Source of the DNA: an uncultured Desulfovibrio sp.
GTDB taxonomy: Bacteria; Desulfobacterota; Desulfovibrionia; Desulfovibrionales; Desulfovibrionaceae
Reading direction: 5' to 3'
Assembly: GCA_945871415.1 (NCBI GenBank)
Contig: CAMBWG010000134.1
Coordinates: 1 to 6,323, forward strand
Length of the DNA: 6,323 nt
Below the pieces are notes generated by a model. That model saw only the letters and a list, made by a program, of their open reading frames with translations, did not search any database and was not told the origin of the DNA. Positions 5,375 to 6,323 of this stretch are shown here, piece after piece; positions within the stretch are counted from its first letter, which is position 1, and each line of letters opens with the position of its first letter. Made by a program: the position numbers and the translations under genes.

Positions 5375-6323
5375 ATGTCAGCCTCTGTCAGCACACGTTT
5401 TGAGGATCGCGCCTTTCTGCTGCTGCTTGCCGCCACAAGCATTCTGTTTTTCTGGATGCTGGGCCCCTTCTTCAACATTATCTTCTGGGCCGTGGTCATC
5501 GGCCTGCTGAGCCGGCCGCTTTTTGTCTTTCTTCTGCGCCGGGGACTGGGGCCGACGTCAGCCTCCCTGCTGTGCGTCCTGACAAGCCTTGTGGTCATTG
5601 TCGTGCCCTGCGTCTATCTTTTCTATACCTGCGCGCATGAAATAAGCCAGCTTTATACCCGGCTGAACGGCGACGCCCATGCGCTTTCGGATATTGTGGA
5701 GCGCCTGCGGCAGGCCGTGCCGGGCGCGCTGGAATGGCTGGGGCGCTTCGGCTATACGCCGGACGGCATCAAGGCGAAGCTGTCGGAACAGGCCGTGAAG
5801 GTCAGCGGCATTCTGGCTTCCAATACGGTGGCGCTGGGGAGCATCACCGTTAATCTGGTGGTGGACATGGCCATGATGCTCTATCTGGCCTTCTTCCTTG
5901 TGCGCGACGGCGAGCGTTTCCGGGCCCTGCTGATTCGGGCGCTGCCCTTTGGCGATCATCGCGAGGAACTGCTGTTCCGCAAGTTTGCGGAGGTCCTGCG
6001 GGCCACCATCAAGGGCAGCGTGCTGGTGGCCATGGCGCAGGGAGCGCTGGGAGGCATCATCTTTGCCCTGCTGGACATACGCGCGCCCGTTCTCTGGGTG
6101 GTGGTCATGAGCCTGCTGTCGCTGATTCCGCTGGTGGGCGCGGGACTGGTCTGGGGTCCCGTGGCCGTGTATCTGCTGCTGACGGGCGATATTGTTTCCG
6201 GGCTGGTACTCATGGCCTATGGCGTCTTTGTCATCGGTCTGGCGGACAATGTGCTGCGGCCGCTGCTGGTGGGGCGCGATACCAAGCTGCCCGACTTCAT
6301 GGTGCTGTTGTCCACGTTGGGCG
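5375..6323 (+). CDS. AI-2E family transporter / PerM-like membrane protein (N-terminal 316 codons, partial)
   Basis: This is a multi-pass inner membrane protein of the AI-2E exporter (PerM, former UPF0118) family. Members have been linked to autoinducer-2 export or to cation/proton exchange, and the substrate here is not known. Hydrophobic segments lie near residues 13-28, 33-50, 62-84, 150-176, 213-233, 238-268 and 272-292. Between the third and fourth lies the amphipathic stretch typical of the family (about 88-148). Diagnostic marks are FFLVRDGERFR (173-183), SLIPLVGAGLVWGPVAVYLL (249-268), ADNVLRPLLVG (290-300) and KLPDFMVLLSTLG (304-316), where the window ends. The frame opens after a TAG at 5330-5332, and ATG 5375 is the first start codon in it. 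No Shine-Dalgarno sequence is visible upstream (TTTTTCCTGTCGAGTCC), so translation may be weak or leader-dependent. It is divergent from hldE, with 144 bases between the start codons. Confidence 0.9.
   Translation, partial: MSASVSTRFEDRAFLLLLAATSILFFWMLGPFFNIIFWAVVIGLLSRPLFVFLLRRGLGPTSASLLCVLTSLVVIVVPCVYLFYTCAHEISQLYTRLNGDAHALSDIVERLRQAVPGALEWLGRFGYTPDGIKAKLSEQAVKVSGILASNTVALGSITVNLVVDMAMMLYLAFFLVRDGERFRALLIRALPFGDHREELLFRKFAEVLRATIKGSVLVAMAQGALGGIIFALLDIRAPVLWVVVMSLLSLIPLVGAGLVWGPVAVYLLLTGDIVSGLVLMAYGVFVIGLADNVLRPLLVGRDTKLPDFMVLLSTLG

Overview
The window looks like a chromosomal segment of a Gram-negative, LPS-making, moderately GC-rich bacterium, most likely a sulfate reducer of the Desulfovibrionaceae. 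The main evidence is the gene at the left edge. Its signal peptide, the mature start IDFKAKGQW, and the RQRVRLQLDAVASE and YLDWVVPQTDLKIRMG segments match the abundant homotrimeric outer membrane porins of Desulfovibrio as I know them. This assignment comes from recalled family features, not from a search.

Layout from left to right. (1) Positions 1-1464, minus strand: the N-terminal 488 codons of the porin, running off the left edge. (2) Positions 1465-1984: regulatory DNA. It holds a GC-rich porin leader with four consecutive short hairpins, a TTGACA-type porin promoter whose spacer is an inverted repeat, a very AT-rich block (1641-1820, 16% G+C by count), and the promoter of the next gene. 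(3) Positions 1985-2061, plus strand: tRNA-Arg(UCU) with an encoded CCA and its own terminator. (4) Positions 2108-2324: no gene, but a dense run of stem-loops between the tRNA and the oppositely directed gene that follows. (5) Positions 2325-3023, minus strand: a YczE/YitT-like multi-pass membrane protein. (6) Positions 3024-3769: about 750 bases with no convincing gene, containing several small palindromes and a second, inverted copy of a palindromic motif found near 2264. (7) Positions 3770-5230, minus strand: hldE, the bifunctional ADP-heptose synthesis enzyme. (8) Positions 5231-5374: a divergent promoter region. (9) Positions 5375-6323, plus strand: the first 316 codons of an AI-2E/PerM family transporter, running off the right edge.

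The genes do not form an operon or an obvious joint system. The porin and hldE both serve the outer membrane (diffusion channel and LPS inner-core precursor). The other two proteins are inner-membrane proteins of unknown substrate. I found no mobile element, CRISPR array, toxin-antitoxin pair, defence system or phage gene. The signals most worth checking are non-coding: the porin leader, the palindromic repeat pair that flanks the yczE-like gene, and the long gene-free interval.
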